A DNA stretch of 64,000 nt from Herpomyces periplanetae (taxonomy: Eukaryota; Ascomycota; Laboulbeniomycetes; Herpomycetales; Herpomycetaceae), in NCBI GenBank assembly GCA_009733715.1, contig WMKJ01000012.1:62001-126000 (forward strand), given 5' to 3'. Below, piece by piece: positions 12,223 to 25,379 of the stretch. The notes under the pieces were generated by a model. The model ran no database searches and had not been told where the DNA came from. It saw only the letters and a program-made list of their open reading frames with translations. A program made the translations under genes and the position numbers. Each line of letters opens with the position of its first letter. Position 1 is the stretch's first letter.

Positions 12223-13690
12223 GGGGAATAAGAGTAAAGATGTGAAGTGGAGAGAAAATGGAAGAATAAGATGGAGAGGAGTATGGTTAGAAGTATAAGA
12301 GAAGAAGCGTTTGATGAGTAATATGAATGAAGAGAAGAAGGGGGTCGACGAATGAATATGGAATAGTTAGGATAGAAGAGGGTAGATGTGGAGTATAAAA
12401 GCGGGAAAAGTTGGGTAAAAATGGATGATAAGATGAGAAAAGAGAAGACAGAGGGGGAATGAAGTAATTGACGGAAGAGATATGGTAAGTGAACACAAAT
12501 TTGGTAATAGGATAGGGAAATGATTGAATATTGACCGTTGGGGAGGAAAAATGAATTGGTTGGGTATACAAAGCAAGATGACTTGGAGAAAGATTGAAAT
12601 GATTGAGCTAGTGAGGAGAAATGATGGAAAGACGATGGTAGTGGAGTATATTAGACAATAGGGAATAATTTGGATGTATAGGAATGGCACAAGGGATAGG
12701 AAGGAGAAAGAGAGAGCTAACTAGGGAGCAGGTAAGGGAGGAAGAATGTACGAGTGATGGTAAAACGGGCGGGCGGACCGGAAGGGCTCACCAAGAGAGT
12801 GTCGGTAAGAAGGGCGGTCAATGGGATGAGAATGGTAGAAGGTTGATTAAGGAGACAAACGAAAAGATTGGGTAGATGAGTTGGATGAAGAAAGTATCGA
12901 AGGGGAAATAGATGAGAAAAAGAATAATAAAGGATGAAAATAAAAAAGGATAAGATAGGATAGGATATGATAGTAAAGGGAAAAGGTAAGGGATTGAATT
13001 GATATGAATTAGATGCAAAAAAATGGAGGACTAGAGTTGTATAAAAATGGTAGAACGTTTAATGGAAGAATAGACGAGAAGAATTGAGTGTGGAGGGAAG
13101 GGAAGGAACGAGGGTGACAATAATTTAAGAAGGGTAAAAACAGCTAATTGAGTACCAAATAGGAAATAGGTATGCCAGTGAAAAGGAGGAGAAGGAAGTT
13201 TAGTGATAAAGAGGTTTAAGATATTATGAGAAATGAAATCACAATAAAATTAAGAAATGAGATCACAGGAATAACTGTTGAATAGGACAGAGATAAGTAT
13301 TCAGAAACGAGGGACGAATTGGAGGCAGATTAAGCGGTGGACAAAGTTACCTGGAGGATTAACAGAGAGTAGCGATATCGCTGGTAATTGTGGCAGAAGG
13401 TGTAAACGTAGGAGAAGGCGTAGGGGTATTGATAATGATAGCATCGGTAGTAACTAGGAAAGAAGTAGTAAAAGTAATGGTGGTGGTGTAGAGGTAGTAA
13501 TGGTGGTAGTAGTAGTGGTAATGGTGAGAGTAGTGGTAGTGCTTGTGGTTATTATGAAGGCAATCAAGTTAATTGTGGTAGTAGTAATGTTAATGGTAAT
13601 GGTAATGGTATTGGTAATAGCAGTTAATGATAGATAGAGGTAGGAGTGGTGATAGTATTGATAATTCAAGTAAATTTAGTAATAAGGTTT
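12223..13690 (-). promoter_or_regulatory. Long G-poor, C/T-rich leader-like tract upstream of the C2H2 factor
   Basis: In the sense of the downstream gene (minus strand) this 1.4 kb is strongly C/T-rich with little G; on the plus strand it reads as A/G. Similar tracts precede the telobox and eIF4E-binding protein genes in their own sense directions, which suggests a transcribed leader or T/C-rich promoter. The open frames inside (12287-12690, 12818-13018) are compositional artefacts. Confidence 0.45.
13463..13625. repeat. Imperfect GTA/GGT trinucleotide repeat tract
   Basis: The plus strand is an interrupted run of GTAGTA, GGTGGT and GGTAAT units over about 160 bp. It is simple-sequence DNA that creates a spurious Thr/Ile-rich frame on the minus strand. 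Confidence 0.75.
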
Positions 13691-15113
13691 AGATTTAAAC
13701 ATACAGTGGTATACGAAAAAAAAACCACAAGAATTTAGTTAGTCTTAGCAACTAACGAAGGGTGAGTAATAGGTAGAAATTATACAATAAAATCATGAAT
13801 CGATGCATTCTCGATCGACCAAGCTAAGTAGAATTAGCGGGGGTCTATGAATAAATCATTCTATACATGAAAAATCTTCTCTAAACGAAATCCGAATATA
13901 CGAGTACCTAGCTCTCGTTTTATTACTTTCCCCTCCCTTACAAGACACGACCTCACATTTTTAGACATACCGTCGTCGTATATTCAAGGGCGAGGACGCG
14001 GTCGCTCTTTCCAAATTCATCCGTCCAATTCAGGTGAAGCGATTTATTGCCTACGACTCGAAGTTCTGACTCCACTATCCCTGCACAAATTTCTTATGAA
14101 TTATTGGAATATGAAAGCGTCTATTCTGTTTAAGTTAACTGATTTCACTATATTGAATGCCTAATACACATTCATTTCATTTATTCATCATTTTTTGCTG
14201 GTCTGTTGTAAAGGTTAAACTACATTTTCAATAGCTGTAATTATCTATATTGGGATTTTTACTTGGCAATTATTCCTATGCCTTACGGTCTAAGTATCAA
14301 AAAACTCTTCCCGCTCATTCCCAATTTCGTAATTATCTTTTAAATTTTCTCACAAACTTTAAATTAAATCCAATATTTATAAATATCGCTATTTGTATAA
14401 ACCTAGCAAACTCATTTCAATTATAGTGTATAAATGTTTTCTTTTATAAATCATTCTTCGAGTACTCATTTACATGCCTATTTGTATAGCTGTATTCATA
14501 AGTTAAACGAAAATATTACACCCTTCATATATTTATCATACTACTTAAAGCTCGTACTAAACTTTCCTCTTGCTACCTTCTCCCTTCCCCTTCCCCCCCC
14601 AATTACTTACTCTCTGGTGTACCATAATTTCCGCCTTAATCTACCTCTCGGTCTCGATTTACACCACACCAAGCATTGCATTCTATATCTACAATTTTAG
14701 GTATTATCACGTTCCCCTTCTTCTATTAACTCTCTACTCTGTACATCTATACATGTATTCTCGTCAATTTATCCCCTAAATACTCAACCAATATATTAAC
14801 TTCTGTTTACCTCATTCACCAATTTTATTATTGCTTTTTTCTTGCTTAATATTCAAAAATTAATTTCCCTCCTCTCTTAACCCTTGCTTCTTTTAGAGAC
14901 TTACCCTTTTGGGTAATCATTCCCTCCCTTCTTTCCTTTTCCTTACCCCTCTTTGATCCATTGATCTTATCCTTGGAAATCCCATTCCATCTCAATCTCA
15001 ATCTCATCTTGTCTCTTTGCTGTAACCCTTGCTCACTTGACTTTTTCCTTTTCCTTTCCAACCCTTTGTCCCCTCGTTCGTCTTTATTATTACATTGTTA
15101 CTACATCGATTTT

Positions 15114-15140
15114 GACTACTACTACTACTACTGCTACTAC
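15114..15140. repeat. ACT trinucleotide microsatellite
   Basis: A run of ACT units with one GCT interruption (seven or so copies) in the C/T-rich part of the desert. Confidence 0.8.
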
Positions 15141-16740
15141 GACTCCCCCGCATAAAATGACTATTTCATCACTACTATAATTTAACTTCATTCTTACCAT
15201 TTGCTTTTTCCCAGAACTATGGTATGAAATTTTATAGCTTCTATACTCTCTCTAGTCGTACTACTATAACTTTCCTTTTATTTCCTTGACTCTTCTTAAC
15301 CCCTCGACCCGTTCAGTGCCTCTTCGGCTTTGGGTGTGTGGCTAAGCTCTAATCAACGCATACCATGACTACCCCGTCTACTTAGGTCTTTCATCCGCCT
15401 ATCAGCTTTCACTTTAATCTTAATGTAATGCTTTCCAATTTTCAATTTCATTCCCAATCCACCTTTCAACGTATAACTATATACTCCATTTTCCACATCG
15501 TCTCCTCGTTTGCTAATTATTTCAAATGATTTATTTTTACCAATAAAATTTATCCAAATCTTGTTTAATTGGTATATTATCCAATTCCGTACACTTTACC
15601 GTCACTGTACCCATAGATCATGTTTATACTTGTCTCAATAGGCTTTTAGATGTACAATTAGTTCTTTTATTTTGGATTTATAGTCGTAGTAAAAGTAATG
15701 CTAGTGGTAGTTTATCATAATACAGATGAATTTTTTAAAACTAATCGAGTTTTGTATGTTAAAGTATTCGATTAACATTGTATATACATTAGTTACGTTA
15801 GTATTTAGAATTGCGCCCAAAATATTTTTCAGGGTTTAATCCTCAAAGGGTTACTTTTCGATAATTTTTTCAATATTAAATTTTATTTTAATATGGTAAA
15901 TAACTGTGCACATATATAAGCATCACATAGACATGATACTAGTTAGTGGTTTACTTATAAGAACAACCCCGAGGACTGGCTATAATGAATAATATACCTC
16001 AACGACCGAGCATTAAGTGTAAGTTTTATAGTTTAGCATGACGTTCTCTACATTAAATCAGGGATAAATTTACTAAAATTTCACCGTATCTTGATATATA
16101 TATATAATTTTTGTATTGGAATTGGTTAAGCTGAATTAACTTCACAATACCTAAGCTAAATAGCACATCAGCAGTGCTGAGGGGGTTAATTCCAATGATG
16201 TATATGCGCAGGAAATATACAGTTAAAATTTTATCTGGTATTATGATATATGTAAAGCAAATAAAATATTAATCGAATAAGACAAATTTGGTTTTATAAA
16301 TAAATATAGGTGTTTGCAACAGTAAAAGTTAGCCGGTGAACGAAGTGTAATAGGTGGTATTAACATGGTAAGATGACAATATACAGCCCTGGCTGTACAT
16401 ACACAGTAACAGTATTAATAGATCAAAACGAGCTGTCAATTGCGTGGTAGCTTAGGATCAATTCAATATATTTACTTGTAGACATTCATTGGCAATTGTG
16501 ACACCTTTTTACTGGTATTAGTAACAAAGTTGAAAACTTAGTTTGAGGATTGAAACGACCGTTCTATGAAATATTTTACTCAGTATTATCATGGAAACGG
16601 TAACCCGTATAAATTCCTAATCAACATCAATAATTTTGATATGCAATTGAACCGGGCTGAATTGACTCCTGGGCTATTAATATTGAGCAGCCTACCCATC
16701 AGTTAAAATTATGGAATGGTGACACTTTTAACCAGATTAG

Positions 16741-16784
16741 TATGTGCGTGCGTGTGTGCGTGCTTGCATGTATGTATGAGTGTG
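16741..16784. repeat. GTGC/GTAT microsatellite-like tract
   Basis: Alternating purine-pyrimidine tract of GTGCGTGCGTGT type passing into GTATGTAT. It falls inside an open frame on the plus strand and accounts for that frame's Cys/Val-rich start. Confidence 0.7.
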
Positions 16785-18010
16785 ACTATCATTCCTCATA
16801 TAAAATATATTCTACTGATTATGGTAGTAGATTATACTTTTATTTTGCTAACAAGGATAATTACCGTTGAAAACGTTTATACACCTTGCCGCAGCATCAA
16901 AACTTATAGTGCTGACGAGTATGCTACAAGTGAACACTTAATCACCGGTGATGATCAATTGACTAGTTTTATCACTAATCACGTGACAGAGATGACTGGA
17001 CACTTGGAATGAATTTAGCGGGAGATGAGTGTATAGACGGGTTAAGACAGGACTGGACGGAACGGAACGGGAAAAGACAGGGTGTAATGTAGTTAAGGAA
17101 ATGATAAAGTTTAGCAAGGCAATACAAATGTATAACTATGGTTGAAGTGATTGTTTGTATAGAAGAATGATAAATGTTTCTCCATGTTATATCTGTTCAC
17201 GAAAACGAGTTTATTTAAACCTATATTTTGTGTGTAGCTCAATTTATCGCTCCAACGAAGTTATTCTTGTTAAAAACAATATATTCATGCCAGTATATAC
17301 GTATACCGATTTACGGTCTGCCGTTTACCTAGTTGTTACTCACTAAATCAATTTATTACGCGCCATGTTTCTAAGTCATAACTCCACTTACTTACCCAAC
17401 TCATAATCACCCTAGTAAATGATAACATAGCATTTTGTCTATCGTACTCATCTCTCTTGTGAAATTGTTAATCAGCAAGTACAACTTTAATTTATCGGGC
17501 TCCCTGCCGCACACGGCAGCCTCATTTACTCTATCCCAGCTCATACTATCCTTACCCAAGTTAAATTTTGGATTTTGTCATAGTGCTATCACGTGAAATT
17601 GTTAATTTGTAGAAGGAAGGGCATTTTGTTCAGCACGTTTGATGGTATTTAACATAGTAGATTGGATATAAGATATTATATAAGTTTTTTGAATACATCT
17701 GCTTATGATGCGAAAAACTATTCTATGTTCTATTTTTGCAAAGTTTGATAAACGAGATCACTTTACTATGTGGTTTAATCAAGTTATTTTGTAGTAATTT
17801 TTAATATTTAAGACCCCCGTATCGACATCGGCGCCAGCACTAGTACCAATGCCTGGTCCAGCTTTGAAATCCTCGTAGTCATCATTGTGAAATGTTAACG
17901 TTAACATTATTAAATGTACACAGTATGAGTAGAACATTACTCGACCTTTCCCCTGATACAATTCCCCCTTTGATCATTTGTGCATGTATGCAAGATATGT
18001 AGAAATGCGT

Positions 18011-18046
18011 GCACACGTACACGTACACGCACACGCACACGCACAT
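18011..18046. repeat. CACACG/CGTACA microsatellite-like tract
   Basis: An alternating purine-pyrimidine run of CAC, ACG and TAC units over 36 bp. Confidence 0.75.
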
Positions 18047-21000
18047 ACTTGCCTTGGTTAATCTCAACCACTACTCGTGTTGCCTAACATCAATGTACCC
18101 TCGATTTCCCCCTCCCCGTGATTGTGGCGTCGGCTTCTCCCGCTTTTCCTTGTCTCCCCTCATCCATCAACACCCCTTCCGTGTGACTTCCGTTGTGGCT
18201 TTTCTGTCTCACATTGCCAAGACGCCACCTCCAGCTTATGCATTTAATCCCGTGACTTTTCGCTTAATTTTTCCTATATATCATCACGCGAATTTTCAAC
18301 TTTAAACTTTTCTTAACTTAACCATTCACCGGGTTATATGGTACTTTTTACACGTTTGTTTGACATTTTAATCGTGAAATACTGGTTCAAACTGAACAGT
18401 TTAACTACTCTTAATATCCTCCTTCTGTAAATCTCAATTATAATTCGTCTTTTAAATTCTACTCCACTTTACTTTGCATCGTTCGTCTCTACCTACGTGT
18501 ACTTTGTCTTGTAAAACTTCGATCGATTTAACATACGTCTCCACTTTGTCTAAGTTTATCCATTGTTAACTGTTTGAACTAATAGTTTAGCTCTATTTTT
18601 CATTAAAATATTATCTTTTTATTTTCAGCCAGGAGCTATTATTATCCTCGTATATCCATCTTTCTTGTGTCTACGTACTTTTTATTTTTTTCCTGAATTT
18701 TTCAATTTTTATATCGATTTAATTTAATCGACTTTCATGACTTGAACGTTTATCAAGAATCATCATTAATTGATCCATTGCCTATTCTTCCATCGCTAAA
18801 ACTCTGCAACTTAATTCTACAATCGATAGGTTGGGGCTGAACCAACGTCAACTTGGCATTAATATTTATCCATTATTCAGACATATGTGTGGGGCTTCAC
18901 GACACTACACTATTGACAAGTAGCATAATCCATGCTCAACGTTTTTCCTTTATCACTTTTATTCTTTGGAATACCTTCAACTATTCATCCTAGCTCTACA
19001 TTTTTGCCTTTTCGTGCATGCACCGCTTGCGTGTATACAAACACTTATGGATTCATACATGCTTAACCCTGCTTTTAATTTCATACACATATAATCCAAA
19101 TTAATTTCCTTGGTGCAATTTATCACTAGTCCAAATCGCACGGTAACCCTCAAATTCTTTAAAGTTTCGCTCGACCCTCTAACTTATCATTATTGCCTAA
19201 AGTTCTATACTCCTACCTTGCTTCATGTGTGCTATGAGTGTTTAACTTTTATTTATACGTTGCATTGTCTGTGTTGTATAACATTCACTAAGCTTTCTCC
19301 ACATTTCTCCCAGGTATATCCTTCTTAACAAGCTTATTGTAACAATGTATCAGAATAGTTTCAACCATCATACTCTCTTCCATACCTTTCCTATCTCTTA
19401 ACTTTTCTATAGAATGCGTTGAGCTAAATTAACGGCTTATCTTGGGTCAGGCCCCTTCATTGCGATTAAAATTTCTGCGAAACTTTTCCGCTAAGTATCG
19501 GATTATTTTTTTACTTACGCATGCTCCCCTTCAAGTGTAAACATTGTATAGAAACTAGTCTTTGCTCATACATGGTAGTGACGAAAGTATTTAAACTTAA
19601 GTTTAACCAAACCATCGATTAGTTGGCATCTATCGATTTGTTTGTTCTGTAACTTGTGATTTTACGTTCGCGTACTATCGTACTATCATTCGATTGAACA
19701 AAGATATGTTGGCAATATGACGCAACATATTGCAGGATGTTAATTTTGACTTTAGTTTATCTGTGCAGTCTATCATTTTAAAAGTATAAATTTTGTAGTA
19801 GATTTTTCATGAATGGTTAAGTGTTTGCGTACGTGTTTACTTAAGAGACTAATGTGTACGTGATTATGCTTCACTACTGAGAAATGGCCGAATTTAGTAT
19901 AAAACACTAATATTCTGAACTTGAACGTAGTTTTCATCACAAACATTCTATCACATTTTGACAGGTCCTACTGGCCAGCTAATAAATTTATATAACAACA
20001 TCTGAAGTGTGGTTAAAACAGTTGAAATTGTACTGTGATGATTTCTTACGTGACTCAATCATACGTTAATGCGCTTGACTGTCAACAGTTCTATTCTGTA
20101 TTCATCACTTTGATGACGTGAATTTTTCACGCGCTCCAATTTGCCCTACATCTCATGCAAATATGGGATAAGCCTTTTTGGTATAAATCAGTGCCAGCTT
20201 TTCTCATAGCGTGAAAAGGGTGACGGGTGTTTTATACGAGAGAAGTGCATTGGGAATCAATAGCTGTTAAATTCACGATAATATTTCAATTGTGAAAGCG
20301 ACTCTTCTATAGTTTTTACGATAAAATTGGAGGTTTAATGAATTCTCCAGGTAGTAACAGTTATACTGGTAGATACTAATCATTGCCAACATATTCACCA
20401 TGGCGCATTGTGACCAAGCCATTGCGCAGGTTACGCGTCGTTGTATTTTCAGTTTTCATCCTATTAACTCGAGGCAGAGGCTACCGATATAACATAACAC
20501 TTATTTCGTACGTGTTGGTATGTTGAATTTGAGAGATAAGTTAACCTTATCCTCACGCACAACCCTGGCTTTACAGCGAGTTAGCACGGAAACGCCTAGG
20601 CGTATATATTAACTTGTGTTTGTACGCCTTTGCACGTATCAGTAGGTTCTATAACAGCTGCAGTGTTGAATGTTTTGTATGGTTAATTGGACTAAAAATG
20701 AGAAAATACAGATTACAACGGCCAAACTGCTTTACGAGTGAAAATGTGTGAAATCAGGTCAAATTACATTGATTTATGATTGATTGGAAGATTTCAGCCG
20801 TTCATAAATTAGGGTATAAGGAAAGTAAATTACAAAAAATTAATTATTTTGGTAATTGAAGAGAGTGTATGAAAGATTGTAAAAATGATGTGATGCGGAT
20901 CAATACAAAAGCACCGTGGTAGTGTAATTATGAAGGGTTGAATTGAAGAGACCAACGTTTAAATGGTCTAGCGCACAGTGTTAATCAGGCAAAAATCCTT

Positions 21001-24000
21001 TTTTATCTGAATTTGGGACTGAGTTAATACTGGAAGAAAGGTTGACTCTTTCTCGTTGATACGATGGACGGAATGGATGAACTAACACTTTGCGACACTT
21101 GATGGAAATTTTTCATGGTGAGAGTAGGCGCATCATTTGGAGAATGGATGTGAAAGTTGAAGGAAGGGAAAATATTTTTAGTACAGTGACATATTGACCA
21201 CGAGACTTTTCAATTGTGATATGTTTTACTTTAGAGTCGATACTTTTAATTTACTTTGAGGAAAATGTTATACGTAAATTTATGGAGGATACAAATAACT
21301 CGGGTGTGTGCTAGTATAGACAAATCAGATAGAGTGAAAGCAATGTCAACTCTGACAAGGATACAGTGGAGGATAAATGGGCGGGTAAACGGAAAAATAT
21401 AGTCAAAGCAAAGCAAACTAGCGTTTCAACTGGCCGCATTCTAAGAAATATGAAGTTTTTGGAAGGACAAGAATAACGAGTATAACGTCTCAAAGATTGT
21501 CGGGATTCGTGTGAAAGCGGATTCATGTAGGTCCAAATGAGGGAGCGCATATTCACGGAGTTTGTTGATCAGGGAGACGGCGGCGAAGGGGGAGAATGAG
21601 AGGAGTAATCGAGGAAATTTAATGGTTAAATGCTGGTAGCACGAATTATCAAAACGGATCTTACCCAACCAGCCGTGATCCACTTTGATCAAGTTAATTA
21701 TTGTAGTTAACCAGGGTGAAAGGGTGGAATGATCATGCAATTAATCGACTTATTTACTGTGGTCAAACATTAGCTTGTTGAGTTTGTAATACGTTAGGCC
21801 AATTTTACACGGTATGCTAACGGCTGCATACCTTTTTAAAGATACGGAGATAGGCTGTGGCTTCGGGAAAGGCTTTTGACAAGCGTTGGTACATTATCAC
21901 ACGAGACAGCCGTACTAACACAGAGTCAATATTTGGCCTTAATTTTGTGTGAGCTTGCGTTCTTGCGCTCGCTCAAGGATTGATGTCAGCTATACTACGA
22001 GCCAGTCATCACGCCGCTCAGAACTTTGTGTATTGGATACAGCCGTATTTCTCCTCTTCATGGATTAAGATTGTTTTTCTGAAGAGAGGGGGAATGGAAG
22101 ATGAGAAATCTCCAAAATTCATACAATCAGAATCCTGTATTGCACATTAAGTGTATGGCATAGCTAAGCTTCATCCATTGACTGACAACATGTTCCAGGA
22201 ATTTAATACATGACAACGATCTTGTTGCTAACTGAATTGTCTGGTGTATAATGATTTGTTTAAAGGATGATTGAACTCGTATAATTAACTCCACCAGTTA
22301 CAATGGGAAACTTTTATGTTAGAATGTGAGTATCACTATAACTCAGGCAAGATCAATCACGATCGATTGTCATAAGTTGGGTGGATTTCACGTTATAAAC
22401 TTGACATTCTCATAATTGAACTCTAATCACCTTTGCAAAACTAAAGTTTATGCAGTAAAATGATCAAAAATTGCTGCGCATGAATATGGGAAAAATCGGT
22501 AACAAATCCTAAGATTCTAGTCTATGTGATACTGAAGCAAATGTTACTGTGGAAAGGATGATAATTGGTGTGAATTGTGACGGGGTTTTACACTCTATCC
22601 TAACATGGGAAGCAGAATTTTTAGAATATTAACCAATGATCTCTGAGTATACATTTGAATTACAGCTAGCGGATATCTCCGGTCAAAGTTGTATAGGGAA
22701 AATAACGGAAAAAGCCGATCAAGTTTCTAGTCTTTCCTTCATACAACCTTCGGCTAAGCTATTATCGAGCTGGAATCGGGTTGGACTGCATGGATGATAA
22801 TATGGCAAAAATATGAAAAAGTGTCAACGTGAACAATGAAATTTCTCAGTTATTATAGTGTATGCTTGAATTGAGTCAGACGGTTAAACGGTTAGCAAGA
22901 AGTTGGTGATTGTTTCAAAATGAGAGGGTATAGATGATGGGGGAATTGCGTGCGTGAATGTGACATTGGATGATGAAGGAAAGGATTGGAAAAGGTTTTA
23001 CCGTTGACAGTTTGAATATACTATCATCAACCAAATTTGAACGTGTTTAGTCTAGCTGTCAAATCGTTTAAATTCTTTAATAATCTGTCGGGCGCTTTGT
23101 AACAGATATCACTATACATTAACCAAGGGATGACCGGTTTTTGACCAAGCAAAAGTTAGTCTCGTCAATGGAAATAATTGGATTTAGTTGTTATCCCAGT
23201 TAAAAGGGAATATGTATGGAAAATTTACATCAATTGTTCACCGGTAGTACTTTTCTTTAATTTGATGTTAAATTGAGTAATTGGCAGTTATTTTAAACAG
23301 TACAAAGAGAATCACAAGCCTTTTTCTTATTTGATATGTGTAAAATATAAACATATATTTACATTGGATTTCCGCATACTTAATACTTTTGGAAATCCCT
23401 CCGGGAAAGATAACAGATTGATTAATAGAATTGAGAAGTACATTTGAATAAATGGCCCCATTGTATCTTCCGTTTTCCTTTAAGAATTGTCATGAATTTT
23501 CATGATTTTTATCATTACCCTTTACCTTTAAATTGTTACTCGAACATCTTTATATTATCTTGACCAACATTGACGTATTAAACCTCATGGTGAGCTTACA
23601 TTCACAAAAATGTCTTGTTATAATCAATCGTTATTGGTTCTTACAATACGAAAGTTAGAATGGCAAATTTTTAGATGCAATTTGATCATTATTGAAAAAT
23701 TCGTTTTCCTAATTCCAAGTAATTTCATCTAGAACGTCGTGGTAAAGAATACTATGATGATAAAACATTTCTTTGATGCTAAACAAATGTGCATAGTTAT
23801 CCAACATTTGCACATTTTTCATTCTTCTTACCCGTCCGCTCTTCTATCATTCCTTGAATTACATTTTACCGTGAAATTACTTTTCACGCTTTCGCCATAC
23901 ATTTGTTGTCTGCCCGTCTGTCCGTTCATCCGCCTGTCCGTCCGGCTCATCCTTTTAAACTACCGCATTAATCCCCCTGCTTCTACCCATCGACTAAGCT

Positions 24001-24034
24001 TACCCGATAACATTTTCTATTACCCCTTCACACT

Positions 24035-24051
24035 CGGACCAGCCTGGTCCG
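24035..24051. promoter_or_regulatory. Perfect 17-bp palindrome with Gal4-type geometry (CGG-N11-CCG)
   Basis: CGGACCAG and CTGGTCCG are perfect inverted arms around a single C. The terminal CGG and CCG triplets are 11 bp apart, the spacing bound by Gal4 in budding yeast. It lies 1.3 kb upstream of MON2 in otherwise AT-rich DNA. That a Zn2Cys6 regulator binds it is inference. Confidence 0.4.
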
Positions 24052-25168
24052 TGGCAAATTGATTCCTTGACTATCTTTTAAATTTTCCGGGCAGGTTAAA
24101 ATAACTTTCATGTACACAATGCTTTCATTTTCCTACACTCACTCTTTTCCCTAAATGTTCTCCTCATGAACAAACTCATGGCAATTCGCCCATAATTATA
24201 TTTAATTGTCAGTTCACAGGCTGATAAAACTTTCCCAGTGACATGAACAGTCAACCGGATTAGGCGCCTATTGGCTTTTGTTGGTATTTTTATAGTGCAA
24301 CCTTCGTGAAATGAGTATTTCATGCTAACGGTTGTTTATCATAGTAGCAACACATTTTAGTTCCACTTATCCCTTAGACAACGTTAAATATCATTCATAC
24401 TCGATCTGTGAGATTATTGATCAAACAAATATACCAATTTATGATGAATGCGTACATCATGATCAATAACAGCAATTTTGATCAACTGTTTGAAAAATAC
24501 GAGTCATCATACGGGTGTTTGCGAAGGGACTAAAGGTTAACTCGCTTATTAGTTTAACAAAATAACTAGAATGTCGTATTAGAAAATAATGGCCTAGAGA
24601 CTCATTTGAAACCGGACTATAATCATCGTATTTACTATTGCCTTAAGACATCCCTGGTAACCGACTATTGTCCATTTACCATAATACGCATGTACTTGGA
24701 TCTCGACTGTCACCAGGTTTAAGCACGGATCCGTTAATAAAACCTTTTCGCGAGTGTACTAGCGTCCGACTACCTGTTGACCTTTTTCGCGCCCGGCTAT
24801 CTTCTTTGAACTTGTAACTCAGGAAGTAATAATACTATGAAAATTGCCGTTACAAGCGAATTTGTCCTTTTTTTTGGTTAAAACGCGTTGCCAAAATTGT
24901 GTAAAATTTCAAGTATTCCAAGATGAGTTTAATGCTTTCTAAAATTCCAGAGTATTATCCAAATCATTTACCTAAATCAATTGCCATTTACATTCACCAG
25001 CTTCAAGTAAACTATTTTGTTTAACGTGAAACTTTATATTTTCAAACCAATGCCCATTCCACATCCGTCCATACTACCATCCCCAAACCATCCAAACAAA
25101 ATTTATTCCTATTTCGGCAACTCTACCATCTCGTCTCAAACAAATCTATCCTGCAAAATTTGCGTTTA

Positions 25169-25208
25169 CACGTGACCACACGCAAACTGTCGTAGGGCTG
25201 ATCACGTG
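25169..25208. promoter_or_regulatory. Pair of CACGTG E-boxes in the MON2 promoter
   Basis: ACACGTGA has its core at 25169..25174 and TCACGTGA its core at 25203..25208, 34 bp apart and 170-210 bp upstream of the chosen MON2 start. This is the densest E-box pair in the window. Confidence 0.5.
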
Positions 25209-25379
25209 ATACTATGCAGAGCTAAACGGTTTCTGTGAGTGTTGAGACGAGACGAGATGGAGGGGGCGTAAGATGAGAAAAAGAGTTGCGTTTTGATGAT
25301 GATCGTGGATATTCAGCTTATATTTAATTTTTTCCCTTCGTTTAACTTGATCCAATTTATTAAATTTCAAGATCCAGTC

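Larger units (their letters stand above)
13691..25379. other. Gene desert of about 11.7 kb between divergent C2H2 factor and MON2
   Basis: No protein family, tRNA or known structural RNA is recognisable on either strand. The first part (about 14.4-15.3 kb) is C/T-rich on the plus strand, the mirror image of the tract on its left. Notable contents are TCACGTGA at 16979 and 17589, several perfect inverted repeats (16168, 17504, 19704, 20592, 24035), a GC-richer patch with an exon-like minus frame near 17.8 kb, and simple repeats. All open frames are short (up to about 107 residues) and have unconserved composition. It may be regulatory DNA of the C2H2 factor, noncoding transcription, or both; the sequence alone does not decide. 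Confidence 0.6.

Noticed and set aside
12287-13018. Minus-strand frames rich in Ser, Phe, Ile and Pro
   Set aside because: They reflect the C/T-rich composition, show no family resemblance and overlap one another in different frames.
15315-15360. Sequence loosely like the start of U2 snRNA (TCTTCGGCTTTGG..GGCTAAG)
   Set aside because: The branch-point recognition segment GTGTAGTA and the Sm site do not follow, so the similarity is superficial.
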